From an uncultured Muribaculaceae bacterium (lineage in GTDB: Bacteria; Bacteroidota; Bacteroidia; Bacteroidales; Muribaculaceae), in contig CAJTYC010000006.1 in assembly GCA_910584185.1 (NCBI GenBank), forward strand, positions 1 to 48,788: a stretch of 48,788 nucleotides of DNA. The letters are read 5' to 3'. Position 1 is the first letter of the stretch, and each line of letters starts with the position of its first letter. Positions 35,849 through 44,391 of the stretch are shown one piece after another. The position numbers and the translations under genes were made by a program. The notes under the pieces are model-generated. The model was not told the DNA's origin, searched no databases, and worked only from the letters and a program-made list of their open reading frames with translations.

Positions 35849-36018
35849 ACCACCAATATTCCAACACAAATATCATGAACCACCTTTGCAAACTCCTCCA
35901 ATATTCCAACACATATATTCCGACTGCACCTTTGCAAACTCCTCCAATATTCCAACACATATATTCCGACTACACCTTTGCAAACTCCTCCAATATTCCG
36001 ACACAGATGTCGTGAACT
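35849..36018. repeat. 46-bp tandem repeat upstream of uvrC
   Basis: About 3.7 units starting at 35849, 35895, 35941 and 35987, each with 'CTCCAATATTCCAACACA' and 'CACCTTTGCAAACT'. Units two and three differ by one base. On the minus strand each unit contains TTTGCAAAGGTG, and CAAAG/TTTG motifs recur every 46 bp upstream of uvrC. Confidence 0.92.
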
Positions 36019-36045
36019 AAAAAGGGACGCGCAGAAGCGCGTCCC
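36019..36045 (-). terminator. Terminator after apt
   Basis: GGGACGCGC (36024-36032) pairs with GCGCGTCCC (36037-36045), loop AGAA. Five A precede it on the plus strand, so the minus-strand transcript of apt ends in U5. Confidence 0.8.
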
Positions 36046-36089
36046 TACCGTTTGGAATTTTATCGAAAGTTTCGTTTAAATCGGATATG

Positions 36090-36614
36090 TCAATATTTCA
36101 GAAGAGATGTAACCTCGCATTCATCGGGAAGCACTGAGCGGCCATTCAGGTCGGTCAGCTCCACTACGAAGTTCACGTATACCTTCTTCGGATTCATCGA
36201 CATCACCAGGTCGTAGCAAGCACGGATAGTGCCGCCGGTAGCGAGCAAATCGTCGTGAATAAGCACCACGTCGTTCTCGTTGATCGCATCACTGTGAAGT
36301 TCGATGGTGTCGACACCATACTCCTTCGCATACGCCTTCTTGATAGTGACAGAAGGGAGCTTGCCGGGCTTACGAGCCGGCACGAAACCGCATCCGAGAT
36401 TGTATGCCATGATGCTGCCACCGATGAAACCGCGCGACTCGATGCCGACAACCTTGGTGACACCCTTGTCACGATAGAGGTCCGTAAGGGCCTCGCCCAT
36501 CACCTTGAGAGACTCCCCATCCTTGAGGAGAGTCGTGAGATCGCGAAACACTATACCCTTCGACGGGAAATCCGGAATGTCGCGAATCTTAAGTCTGAGA
36601 TCTTCTACTTCCAT
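36090..36614 (-). CDS. apt: Adenine phosphoribosyltransferase
   Basis: 174 residues from ATG 36614, the usual length; the longer frame to 36701 adds non-homologous residues. PRPP-binding signature 'VVLIHDDLLATGGTI' (116-130), 'GIESRGFIGGSIMAYNLGCG' and 'ARKPGKLP' are all in place. It salvages adenine with PRPP to AMP in the cytosol. It lies between mnmG and uvrC on the same strand, with the 26-bp tandem repeat in the upstream gap and its own terminator before the uvrC repeats. Confidence 0.96.
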   Translation of the reverse strand: MEVEDLRLKIRDIPDFPSKGIVFRDLTTLLKDGESLKVMGEALTDLYRDKGVTKVVGIESRGFIGGSIMAYNLGCGFVPARKPGKLPSVTIKKAYAKEYGVDTIELHSDAINENDVVLIHDDLLATGGTIRACYDLVMSMNPKKVYVNFVVELTDLNGRSVLPDECEVTSLLKY

Positions 36615-36701
36615 GTATTCTCTTATTTGGTTATTGTGATTTAATTTCAAAAGTCCATTTTTTTCGCAAGCCCAAGCAGTGTTATCTGACTGCCGTCGCA
36701 T

Positions 36702-36790
36702 GCAGCGATATCTTACAGCTCTCGCACGCAGCGATATCTTACAGCTTTCGCACGCTGCGATATCTTACAGCTTTCGCACGCTGCGATATC
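36702..36790. repeat. 26-bp tandem repeat between mnmG and apt
   Basis: Units at 36702, 36728, 36754 and a partial at 36780: 'GCAGCGATATCTTACAGCTY' plus 'TCGCAC'. Three units are nearly identical. A diverged half-unit ('gttatctgactgccgtcgca') precedes them. No spacers, so not a CRISPR. Confidence 0.92.
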
Positions 36791-36873
36791 CGACCGCTAT
36801 TTTAGGTAGGGTTATCCTGCCGCAATTTCAGTTAGATAGGCATTGGTTTGTTCCACGTGGAACAAACCGCTTC

Positions 36874-38937
36874 TCACTTCTTGTTCATCAGCAGCAGGAG
36901 CACGTTTATGTCGGCCGGCGAGACACCGGGGATACGCGAGGCCTGGCCAATCGTGGCGGGACGGATGCGGGCCAGCTTCTGCCTTGCCTCGGTCGATATG
37001 GCTGTCACCGGCGCGTAGTCGAAGCCGTCGGGGATGTGGAGATGCTCCAACTTCATCTGCTTGTCGGCAAGTTCCCTCTCCCTGTTGATATAACCCTCAT
37101 ACTTGATTTTTATTTCAGTCTCCTGCAAAACCTCCTCCACAAAATTGTCGGCATATTGAGCCATCTCGGCAAACTCTGCGGCAAACGAATCCTTGACCTT
37201 CGATATACGCTCGCTAAACTTCGGCAGGAAATGCGCGAGGTCGTGCACTCCGAGCTGTGGGCGGCGCACAAGCTCGATCAACTTGACCGAAGCCGAGAGC
37301 GGCGTCGAACCGAACCCTGCAAGGAAAGCGTCGGTGCGCGCCCCCATCTTCACCGTATATTTGGAAGCCCATCCGATCAGTTCGGCGACCTCCCGCAGCT
37401 TCAGCGCGAGGAGCCGGTAGCGCGAGTCTGAGGCGAGGCCAATCTCGTGGCCGAGCGGCGTGAGCCGCGCATCGGCATTGTCCTGACGGAGCAGGATGCG
37501 GTATTCCGCACGCGAGGTGAACATGCGGTAAGGCTCGTCAACGCCCTTCATGACCAGGTCGTCGATAAGCACGCCGATGTAAGCCTGGTCGCGTCCCAGC
37601 ACCACGGGCAACTTGCCCTTGGCGCGTCTTGCCGCATTTATACCGGCCATCAGACCCTGCGCAGCCGCCTCCTCATAGCCGGTAGTCCCGTTGACCTGGC
37701 CGGCAAAATAGAGTCCTGCCACGAGCTTGGTCTGCAGGTCGTGCGTGAGCTGTGTTGGGTCGAAGAAGTCATACTCTATGGCGTAACCGGGGCGATACAT
37801 CTGCACGTCGCGCAAGGCCGGCACGCACTGCATGGCATCGAGCTGCACGCGCCAGGGCATCGAGCTCGAGAATCCGTTGACGTAATACTCCTCGGTGGTC
37901 TCGCCCTCAGGCTCGAGAAAAAGCTGATGACTCTGCTTGTCGGCAAAGGTGACGAGCTTGGTCTCTATGCTCGGGCAATAACGTGGACCGATGCTCTTGA
38001 TCTGGCCATTGTAGAGAGGGGACTCATCGAGATGCGAGGTCATTTTCTCGTGGGCTTCAGGATTAGTGTGCACAATCCAGCAAGGCCGCGAGGGTAGAGT
38101 CCTGACCACATCGGGGAGAAAAGAGAACTTCTCGTAGGCCACGTTATCGCCATCCTGACGCTCGGCAAGAGAGAAGTCGATGGATCGGCCATCTATACGC
38201 GCCGGGGTGCCGGTTTTCATACGATCGGTGGCGAAACCGAGGCTTCGGAGCTGCTCCGTGATGCCCGTGGAGGCATCCTCAGCGATACGTCCGCCGGGGA
38301 TTTTCACCGGTCCGAAGTGCATCAGGCCATTGAGGAAAGTGCCGGCAGTCAGGATAACCTGGTCTGCCTTAAACTCGAAGCCGAGGCTAGTGCGCACACC
38401 CTTAACAGCATGTTTTACTGGATGGTCTGACTGGTCTGACTGGACGGACTGGTCAGACTTGTCAGACTTGTCGGACTGGTCGGACTGGTCGGACTTGTCG
38501 GACTGGTCAAACTTGTCGGACTTGTCGGACTTGTCGGAGTCATCGGAGTCATCGAAAATCAGGGAGGCGACGTTGTCCTGGAAGAGGTAGAGGCCGGGGG
38601 TGGAGTCGAGCGTGCGGCGCCACTCGTCGGAAAATTTTGTGCGGTCGCTCTGCACGCGGGGCGACCAGACGGCCGGACCCTTGGAGCGGTTGAGCATCCG
38701 GAACTGAATGGCGGTGCGGTCGGCCACAATGCCCATGGAGCCGCCGAGGGCATCAATCTCACGGACGATCTGCCCCTTGGCGATACCTCCCACGGCCGGG
38801 TTGCACGACATCTGCGCGACCCTATTCAAGTCCTTAGTGATCAGGAGGGTAGAGGCACCGAGGCGAGCTGCGGCAACGGCAGCCTCACATCCGGCATGAC
38901 CGGCACCGATCACTATGACATCATAACTGAATTTCAT
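36874..38937 (-). CDS. mnmG: tRNA uridine-5-carboxymethylaminomethyl modification enzyme MnmG with repeat insertion
   Basis: 687 residues, about 60 longer than the usual 620-630. FAD-binding 'VIVIGAGHAGCEAA' (7-20), 'SCNPAVGGIAKG' (44-55), 'VILTAGTFLNG' and 'GYEEAAAQGLMAGINAA' are canonical. With MnmE it modifies the wobble uridine of several tRNAs. Residues 129-171 are a Ser-Asp-Lys/Gln run made by 9-bp units of DNA (38425-38553). They sit exactly where other MnmG proteins have a short turn between two strands ('LYLFQDNVASLIF' before, 'KGVRTSLGFEFKADQVILTAG' after). The frame is kept and the rest is intact, so the enzyme is probably functional with a disordered acidic loop. Confidence 0.95.
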   Translation of the reverse strand: MKFSYDVIVIGAGHAGCEAAVAAARLGASTLLITKDLNRVAQMSCNPAVGGIAKGQIVREIDALGGSMGIVADRTAIQFRMLNRSKGPAVWSPRVQSDRTKFSDEWRRTLDSTPGLYLFQDNVASLIFDDSDDSDKSDKSDKFDQSDKSDQSDQSDKSDKSDQSVQSDQSDHPVKHAVKGVRTSLGFEFKADQVILTAGTFLNGLMHFGPVKIPGGRIAEDASTGITEQLRSLGFATDRMKTGTPARIDGRSIDFSLAERQDGDNVAYEKFSFLPDVVRTLPSRPCWIVHTNPEAHEKMTSHLDESPLYNGQIKSIGPRYCPSIETKLVTFADKQSHQLFLEPEGETTEEYYVNGFSSSMPWRVQLDAMQCVPALRDVQMYRPGYAIEYDFFDPTQLTHDLQTKLVAGLYFAGQVNGTTGYEEAAAQGLMAGINAARRAKGKLPVVLGRDQAYIGVLIDDLVMKGVDEPYRMFTSRAEYRILLRQDNADARLTPLGHEIGLASDSRYRLLALKLREVAELIGWASKYTVKMGARTDAFLAGFGSTPLSASVKLIELVRRPQLGVHDLAHFLPKFSERISKVKDSFAAEFAEMAQYADNFVEEVLQETEIKIKYEGYINRERELADKQMKLEHLHIPDGFDYAPVTAISTEARQKLARIRPATIGQASRIPGVSPADINVLLLLMNKK
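38425..38553 (-). repeat. In-frame 9-bp repeat inside mnmG
   Basis: About 14 units of the coding-strand type GTCCGACAA/GTCCGACCA, each coding for three residues (Ser-Asp-Lys or Ser-Asp-Gln, in shifted register). The unit matches GTCYGACNN at 33861-33923. Confidence 0.92.
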
Positions 38938-39152
38938 ATTTAAGATGTTGTGTTACAACCTTTTGAATTGCATCATATAAAATATAAAGCCGGGCCCGCA
39001 CACTTAAGACCCCGGACACCAATCACGGTAGTAAACTGCTTCACGGTAGAAACTGATTAATGGCGGAAGCTGACTCCCGGCGGATGCTGAGTCATGGCAG
39101 AAGGTGACTCCCGGCGGATGTTGAGTCATGGCAGAAGCTGTAATGCAGCTGC

Positions 39153-39629
39153 TTATTTTAATGAATTTTGGTTCTTCATCTTGCGGAGCAGGTCGAGGGC
39201 CTTGTTTTCATTTGCCTCCATTATCTCTCGTTCGCCGGGGCCCTTGTCGTTAATGCCTACCAGGTGAAGCACACCGTGGATTATTACTCGGAGCAGTTCC
39301 TCGATGGGGTTGGAGCCGAATTTTTGGGCGTTTGTCGTTACGGTGTCGATTGATATTACCATATCACCTGCCACCCTCCCCCGGCGAAGCATGGCATCAT
39401 TATCGTCGCGGACTTCCGGAATGGTGTAGTCGAACGTGATGATGTCGGTGAAATAGTCATGATTGAGGTGCTTTCGGTTTACCTCAAGGATGTAGTCGTC
39501 ATCGCAAAAGAGATAATTCAGGTTTGCGACCTCAAAGCCATGGTCGTCGGCCACGGCCTCCACCCAGCGTCTCACCAGATCAAAATCGAGCGAGGGCATC
39601 GGGATTTCCACAGAATTGAATCTAATCAT
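39153..39629 (-). CDS. ybeY: Endoribonuclease YbeY (rRNA maturation factor)
   Basis: 158 residues. The UPF0054 zinc site region is 'IIHGVLHLVGINDKGPGERE' with His118 and His122. The third His, expected at position 128 in HGxLHLxGYDH, is Lys here ('INDK'), a change I believe is shared by Bacteroidota members. 'DIITFDY' and 'GDMVISIDTV' complete the fold. YbeY acts in 16S rRNA 3' maturation and ribosome quality control. It is first in the row ybeY-mnmG-apt-uvrC; the 215-bp gap to mnmG holds short direct repeats ('ggcagaagctgactcccggcggatg' type, 39060-39140). Confidence 0.92.
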   Translation of the reverse strand: MIRFNSVEIPMPSLDFDLVRRWVEAVADDHGFEVANLNYLFCDDDYILEVNRKHLNHDYFTDIITFDYTIPEVRDDNDAMLRRGRVAGDMVISIDTVTTNAQKFGSNPIEELLRVIIHGVLHLVGINDKGPGEREIMEANENKALDLLRKMKNQNSLK

Positions 39630-39989
39630 AACTCAGTGTCTGGATAAAAAAGTGCAGGGCCTGAGTAACGATTAAAAAACAAAGCCCTGCACCACAAAAT
39701 TACAAAAAAAAGGTGAAAAAATAAAGTTTGACGGCTATTTAACATAATGTTAAAGGTGTCATAGTCGGGGTTCTTTTAGTTCGCTCTACATTGCTAAATT
39801 TTGCAAGTGTTGGAATTTTTGCTTTAGATTGTTGAGTTATTGACAATTGAGGTGATAATTCTGTTTGGTTAAGGCCTTGAGAATCTAAAAAAATTCAACA
39901 TATGGGCAGTTAGACGGTGAATTTGTGATTTTCATTGCTTGATTTTCATTGCTTGATTTTAGGGTTCTTTTTTTCGGCCGTCGCTGTAA

Positions 39990-40210
39990 CGTCGGCGGCG
40001 CCTCCTTTCCCCCAGTGCGCTATGCAACCTGGATTCGCGCCGGGTTGTTTCTCTGTTGTCGTCGTCAGTGGTTCTTAACGGGCTCTTCGCGCCCTCACAG
40101 AACAAAAGTTGACTGGATACGTGCTTGCTTTTTGACTTTCTTTGCTTTTTACTTTCTTTGCCTTTTTGACTTTCTTTGCCGGAGACTCCTCCCTCCCGTG
40201 GCTTCCGCCG
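39990..40210. repeat. Composite intergenic repeats, copy G (all three module types)
   Basis: In reverse orientation: module 2 (39990-40036, 'GTCGGCGGCGCCTCCTTTCC'), the GAA-hairpin module (40079-40110, arms GGGCTC/GCGCCC with one mismatch, then 'TCACAGAACAAAAG'), a run of 'gactttctttgc' units (the ggcaaa tract read backwards), and module 1 (40178-40210). This copy links the two repeat families in one place. Confidence 0.8.
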
Positions 40211-40551
40211 CGGGGTTTGCTTTTGTGGGTTGCTTATATGGATTGCTTATGTGGATTGCTTATGTGAGAGGCCCGATGCTTTTGCACCGGGCCTTTCTTG
40301 GAGTTCTGATTTATTTTTGGAATTTCCTACTCTTTTTTACACCTCTTGAAATTGGTGGTGCACTCCCCTATTTTTGGGAGTTTCTGAGAAGGCGCATTGC
40401 AAAATTAGTAAAAAAGAATGCGTCAACAAAATTATTAATAACTTTTGCATAAGACTTGCAAGTTTTGATTTATATTAGACTTCTATCATAGAGATACCGC
40501 ACTGCAAGTTGTATTAAGTAACGATTAAAATAGCAATTACGGCAGGTGGAA

Positions 40552-40582
40552 TTTCACAATTATGAGAAAATTAGTATATTTG
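40552..40582 (+). promoter_or_regulatory. Promoter of the 40661 LRR gene
   Basis: TTTC (40552-40555, one mismatch), 19-bp spacer, TATATTTG (40575-40582). Start of transcription near 40589. The leader contains three near copies of 'atcaactaaattta' (about 40605-40645), possibly a regulatory repeat. Confidence 0.5.
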
Positions 40583-40660
40583 TTTGTTGATTTGTATGGG
40601 GATTAAATCAACTAAATTTATCAGCTAAATTTATCAACTAAATTTAAAGTAATAATTACT

Positions 40661-42142
40661 ATGAAGAAGACTACATTGGTTAGTTCGTTATTGGTGGCCG
40701 GGGTGTTTTGTGCTCTTGGTGCGGCTGCCCAGTATCCCACATCGTCGTATACGCTTTCGGACGACGGATTGACTCTTGAGAGCTGGAATGGCGATGAGAC
40801 GGAGGTTGACATGAACTCTGACGCGGCTTTGGCCGCCGTGACGGCTATCGGCAACAATGCATTTCGCGACAAGCAAGTCACCAAGGTAATCGTCGGTGAC
40901 AAGGTGGAGAGCATCGGATTTTGGTCGTTCTTTGATTGCATACAACTGAGTGAGCTTACGCTGCCGGCATCGTTGACAGCTATTAAGAATGCGGCCTTCT
41001 CCGGGTGCAAGAGCCTGACGGAAGTAACCTTGCCGGAAGGACTTGAGACCATCGGCAACTCGGCATTCTACGACTGCCGCACGCTTGCAGCAATCGTCAT
41101 ACCGGCCAAAGTGACTGCAATTCCTGACGGTTGCTTCAACTCATGTGAGGCGTTAGCCCAGATCACGTTTCCAGAGGGTGTCACATCGCTTGGAGAGGAG
41201 TCGTTCAAGGGGTGCATATCGTTGGCCAAGCTTGACTTGCCTGACGAACTTACGGTGATAAATGCGTACGCATTTGAGGATTGCAGCGGCTTGGCAGAGG
41301 TGAGTTTCGGCAGCAAGTTGGAGGAAATAGGCACTTCTGCATTCTCGGGAGCCGGTTTGGAGAGCCTTGACCTGTCGGGCTTGGAGAAAGAGCTTACCAC
41401 CGGCATCAATGCGTTTCAGAATTGTGTGAAGCTCAAGAGTGTGAGTCTGCCAGCCCGGATTAGCTCGGTGGCCTCGGGGATGTTGCAGGGTTGCTCGGCG
41501 TTGGAGGCAATCACGATACCCGACACATGGGAGGAGGTGCCTGTGAAGCTCTGCAACGGTTGCAGCGGGCTTAAGAGCTTGACATTGGGAACCGGTGTGG
41601 CGAGGATTAAGAATACGGCATTTTTTGAATGCACGTCGTTGGAGCAGATTAACTGGAACGACACACTTGAGGTAATAGATTGGAATGTATTTTTCGGATG
41701 CACATCGCTCAAGAGCGTGGCGTTGCCGGAATCGTTGCTTGTCATGGACGACTTCGTGTTCAACGGGTGTACGGCGCTTGAGAGCGTGAAATTGGGGTCA
41801 AAGGTCGCTTCTATCGGCCAGGAGACCTTCTCCGAGCTGCCTGCACTGTCAGACTTCACGATAGGGGCCGTGACGCCTCCTTTGCTTGGCGCCAACTGCT
41901 TCTACCATGCCAACCAGGAGAATGCCAAACTGTATTGCCCGGCGGAGTCGGTAAGCGCATATAAAGCTGCCGAGCAGTGGAAAGAATTCGGCACCATCAT
42001 GGCCACAGGTTCCGGCGTCGAGGCTGTCGAGGCTGTTGATGCTGAAGGTGTTGAGATATATGGTCTTGACGGAATTAGGATATCTGAAAAGGACGTTAAG
42101 GCCGGTATCTATATTTGCAACGGCAAGAAAGTCTTGTACTGA
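40661..42142 (+). CDS. BspA-like leucine-rich repeat surface protein
   Basis: 493 residues with signal peptide 'MKKTTLVSSLLVAGVFCALGAAA'. From about residue 55 to 440 it is a row of some 15 BspA-type LRRs of about 23 residues. An example is 'LTEVTLPEGLETIGNSAFYD', with consensus L.sv.LP..l..IG..AF..C. The tail 'VEIYGLDGIRISEKDVKAGI' then 'YICNGKKVLY' resembles a short type IX sorting domain. Such proteins mediate adhesion in some oral Bacteroidales; here the ligand is unknown. A promoter lies upstream and a 13-bp-stem terminator downstream. Confidence 0.88.
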   Translation: MKKTTLVSSLLVAGVFCALGAAAQYPTSSYTLSDDGLTLESWNGDETEVDMNSDAALAAVTAIGNNAFRDKQVTKVIVGDKVESIGFWSFFDCIQLSELTLPASLTAIKNAAFSGCKSLTEVTLPEGLETIGNSAFYDCRTLAAIVIPAKVTAIPDGCFNSCEALAQITFPEGVTSLGEESFKGCISLAKLDLPDELTVINAYAFEDCSGLAEVSFGSKLEEIGTSAFSGAGLESLDLSGLEKELTTGINAFQNCVKLKSVSLPARISSVASGMLQGCSALEAITIPDTWEEVPVKLCNGCSGLKSLTLGTGVARIKNTAFFECTSLEQINWNDTLEVIDWNVFFGCTSLKSVALPESLLVMDDFVFNGCTALESVKLGSKVASIGQETFSELPALSDFTIGAVTPPLLGANCFYHANQENAKLYCPAESVSAYKAAEQWKEFGTIMATGSGVEAVEAVDAEGVEIYGLDGIRISEKDVKAGIYICNGKKVLY

Positions 42143-42495
42143 TTTATAGGGCTTTTTGGCGTCGGCGGCGCCTCCTTGCCCCCAGCGCGCTGTGCAGCCT
42201 CTTGCGGCTGTAAATTTTCGGTGATACTGTCAGGGCTTGCTGATAAGAAGTAAATGACAACTCCGCTCATTTGGAGTTGTCATTTGCTTTATTGATGTTG
42301 CAGTTGACAGAGGTTACAGCCACAAAACATGTATCGCACGAGGAAGTTTCAGACCTTTTATGAAAACCATCTGCAGCGGTTATGACTTTCAATAAATACT
42401 CATAACGGAGTGTACCGAACATGTTGACATATAGGCTTGGAGGAAAGATAAAATTAACTTAAGGTATGCATGCATATTGTATAACTGTTGTGGTT
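42143..42495. other. Gene-free gap with repeat H and a terminator
   Basis: Contains module 2 of the composite repeat (42158-42200, 'GGCGTCGGCGGCGCCTCCTT' and a Cys/CAGC-rich end), then the terminator 42252-42285. The last 200 bp before the glycosyltransferase stop show nothing I can name. Confidence 0.7.
42252..42285. terminator. Terminator after the LRR gene
   Basis: AAATGACAACTCC pairs perfectly with GGAGTTGTCATTT across an 8-base loop, followed by 'gcttta'. The T/A-rich base makes it usable from both sides. Confidence 0.75.
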
Positions 42496-43539
42496 TTAAT
42501 GAGATATTTGTTTAGACATAAACTTTCTATGCAGGTCAAGACTTGCCAACACTCTCATGACTCTGATGAATACAAGAGGATAATTGCACAGTAGCCATAA
42601 TCTGAATCTCATTTTGACATTGAGGTTATTATTGCTGCTTTTAGCTTCTGATTTAAGTTGCTGACTGAAACTATTGATTACATCTGTTGCTACTTTCCGA
42701 TCAGTCTCTTTACGCGCAATAATTTTTGCACTATTAATGTATGATTTTAATATAACAGTATTGGAAATCTCGGGTGATATCAAATTGGGGTATAGCCGGT
42801 CGAGGTATTCGAACCGGAACCTCATGGATTTTATAAAGTCAACTCTATCGGAAGTTAAATTCTTACGTGATATGCTTCCGCGCCTCACTCTATAATGATA
42901 AAGAGGAATATTGGAACAAACGAGACGGTTTATTCGCGCAAACCACATAGTGTTTACATGTATATCCTCAAAATTTTGACCTACCGGAAACTCGGCAGAC
43001 ACGATACTACGCTTATACATCTTATTCCAAACATAACTATGTATTACCATATCAGAGACCAAACCGCATATGGCCTCCTTCTTGCTAAGAACTGTGGTTG
43101 TACTAAATACATCTTTAATATGTTGATGACCACCGAAATCTTTCCAAAATCCTACTTGGGCAATATCTGCATCATAATCGCGCATAAGTTGTGTTAATGT
43201 CTGCAAGTATTCGGACTCAATCCAATCATCGGAATCGCAGAATGAGATATAGTCTCCACTTGCATGATCGATACCATAGTTGCGAGCGGAAGAGAGTCCA
43301 CCATTACTTTTATGGAATACTTTGAATCGGGAATCATTTTGAGCATATTCGTCACATATTTTGCCAGATGCATCGGTAGACCCATCATCAACAAGTAAAC
43401 ATTCCCAATTGGTATATGTTTGTGACTTAATTGAGTCCAAACATTGATTGATATACCTCTCAACGTTATAGACAGGTACTATTATTGAAACATCGGGATG
43501 CAGGCGAGTAGTGTCTGCTGTAATCGGATTGTCAAACAT
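42496..43539 (-). CDS. Glycosyltransferase family 2
   Basis: 347 residues. GT2 core 'VSIIVPVYNVERYINQCLDSI' (from residue 17), nucleotide-sugar motif 'LLVDDGSTDAS' (49-59), 'GGLSSARNYGI' and DXD region 'FCDSDDWIESE' (100-110). Enzymes of this subgroup add sugars during exopolysaccharide or LPS synthesis; donor unknown. The gene is visibly more AT-rich than the housekeeping genes and stands alone between an LRR gene and a repeat-filled gap, which points to horizontal transfer. The ATG at 43539 has no consensus promoter close by. Confidence 0.88.
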   Translation of the reverse strand: MFDNPITADTTRLHPDVSIIVPVYNVERYINQCLDSIKSQTYTNWECLLVDDGSTDASGKICDEYAQNDSRFKVFHKSNGGLSSARNYGIDHASGDYISFCDSDDWIESEYLQTLTQLMRDYDADIAQVGFWKDFGGHQHIKDVFSTTTVLSKKEAICGLVSDMVIHSYVWNKMYKRSIVSAEFPVGQNFEDIHVNTMWFARINRLVCSNIPLYHYRVRRGSISRKNLTSDRVDFIKSMRFRFEYLDRLYPNLISPEISNTVILKSYINSAKIIARKETDRKVATDVINSFSQQLKSEAKSSNNNLNVKMRFRLWLLCNYPLVFIRVMRVLASLDLHRKFMSKQISH

Positions 43540-43689
43540 GCAAACTGCAAGTTATGAGAGTTTAACAGGCTTTTTACCGGCAAAATATTAGACAAGCTAC
43601 GTGATTAATGAAGGAAATTATGAGATGGTATGACTCTCAATAAAAGTAAAGGGATACAAAGTTGCTATATACTAGTAAACGGGCAGTTA

Positions 43690-44107
43690 CACTGAACTGC
43701 TGCCCGTGTAGTCAACTACTACATAGGCGTATGCATCCCGAAGTCATCGATGTCTCTTTCCCGGCTCCAATCACGAAACGACAGATTTCTAGTTGGCGGG
43801 TCAAAGCGACCGTTAAGACGCTCAGGTTAATAACTGTATTATTTTGGATATAACGAAAGCGTAGGTTCGAGAAGCTCGTCCGTCAGCAGGAGGCTCTGAC
43901 ATTGCCCATTGGAGTCGAACGAGCAACGCAGACGCCCACGCTTGTATATGTATACAGTGCAGCACTGTCTTATCCGTCATCGGACGAAACAGCCATTACG
44001 GTTACATATCCACGGGGCATCTACTGTTGCCTCGATCTCGGCTCCAATTGCGAAACTGTCAGATTTCCAGTTGTCAAGATTAAAGCGGTAGAATAGACGC
44101 TTTGATT
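43690..44107 (-). repeat. Two tandem diverged copies (R1, R2) of a ~220-275 bp element
   Basis: Read on the minus strand both copies start with a small hairpin (AGCG...CGCT in R1, AAGCG...CGCTT in R2). A shared segment 'GGAAATCTG' / 'AGAAATCTGTCG' and then 'ATTGGAGCC' follow. A third copy lies inverted at 45621-45845. R2 carries a short frame ending 'TVDAPWICNRNGCFVR', which is not convincing as a gene. Confidence 0.65.
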
Positions 44108-44391
44108 ATATTTACACATCCCGTCCACATCGCCCACACCGGGCTTCTGCTGGCGGTCCGCTGCGCAAAGTTAGTGATTAGTTTATGTTTTGCCAAATAT
44201 TGATTTCTTTTTTGGGGCTTTGGGGGCTTTGGGGGTTTAGGGTCTTTAGGGACTTTCAGGTCTTTAAGGGTTGGTCGCTTTGGGGTTTTGCAAGGGCAAA
44301 TGTGGACAACGATAAGATTTTGGTCTATGAGAGAGGCATGTAAAGACCCCTGGCGCATAATGCAAACATGAGCGGTACTTGTGAATCTTGT

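Larger units (their letters stand above)
39630..40660. other. Gene-free stretch with repeats and a terminator-like hairpin
   Basis: About 1 kb without a credible gene. It holds copy G of the composite repeats (39990-40210) and three short 'ggattgcttatgt' direct repeats (about 40230-40265). A GGCCCG/CGGGCC hairpin with AT flanks follows (40269-40294), and then AT-rich DNA leading to the promoter of the LRR gene. An open frame across 39949-40452 only translates the repeats. Confidence 0.75.

Noticed and set aside
35829..35960. Longer N-terminus of uvrC with repeated 'LEYW' residues
   Set aside because: It is only the translation of the 46-bp tandem repeat; the ATG at 35828 fits the gene better.
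35849..36018. Possible CRISPR array
   Set aside because: Units follow each other directly with no unique spacers, and no cas genes are near.
36702..36790. Possible CRISPR-like 26-bp repeats
   Set aside because: Pure tandem repeat without spacers.
39949..40452. Open frame of 167 codons
   Set aside because: It runs through composite repeat G. The same peptide pieces appear wherever the repeat occurs, and it has no start context or homologous motif.
43909..44096. Short frames in the R2 element, including minus-strand 'TVDAPWICNRNGCFVR'
   Set aside because: Frames differ between R1, R2 and R3 and stop codons interrupt them; hairpins are better conserved than codons, so no gene is called.
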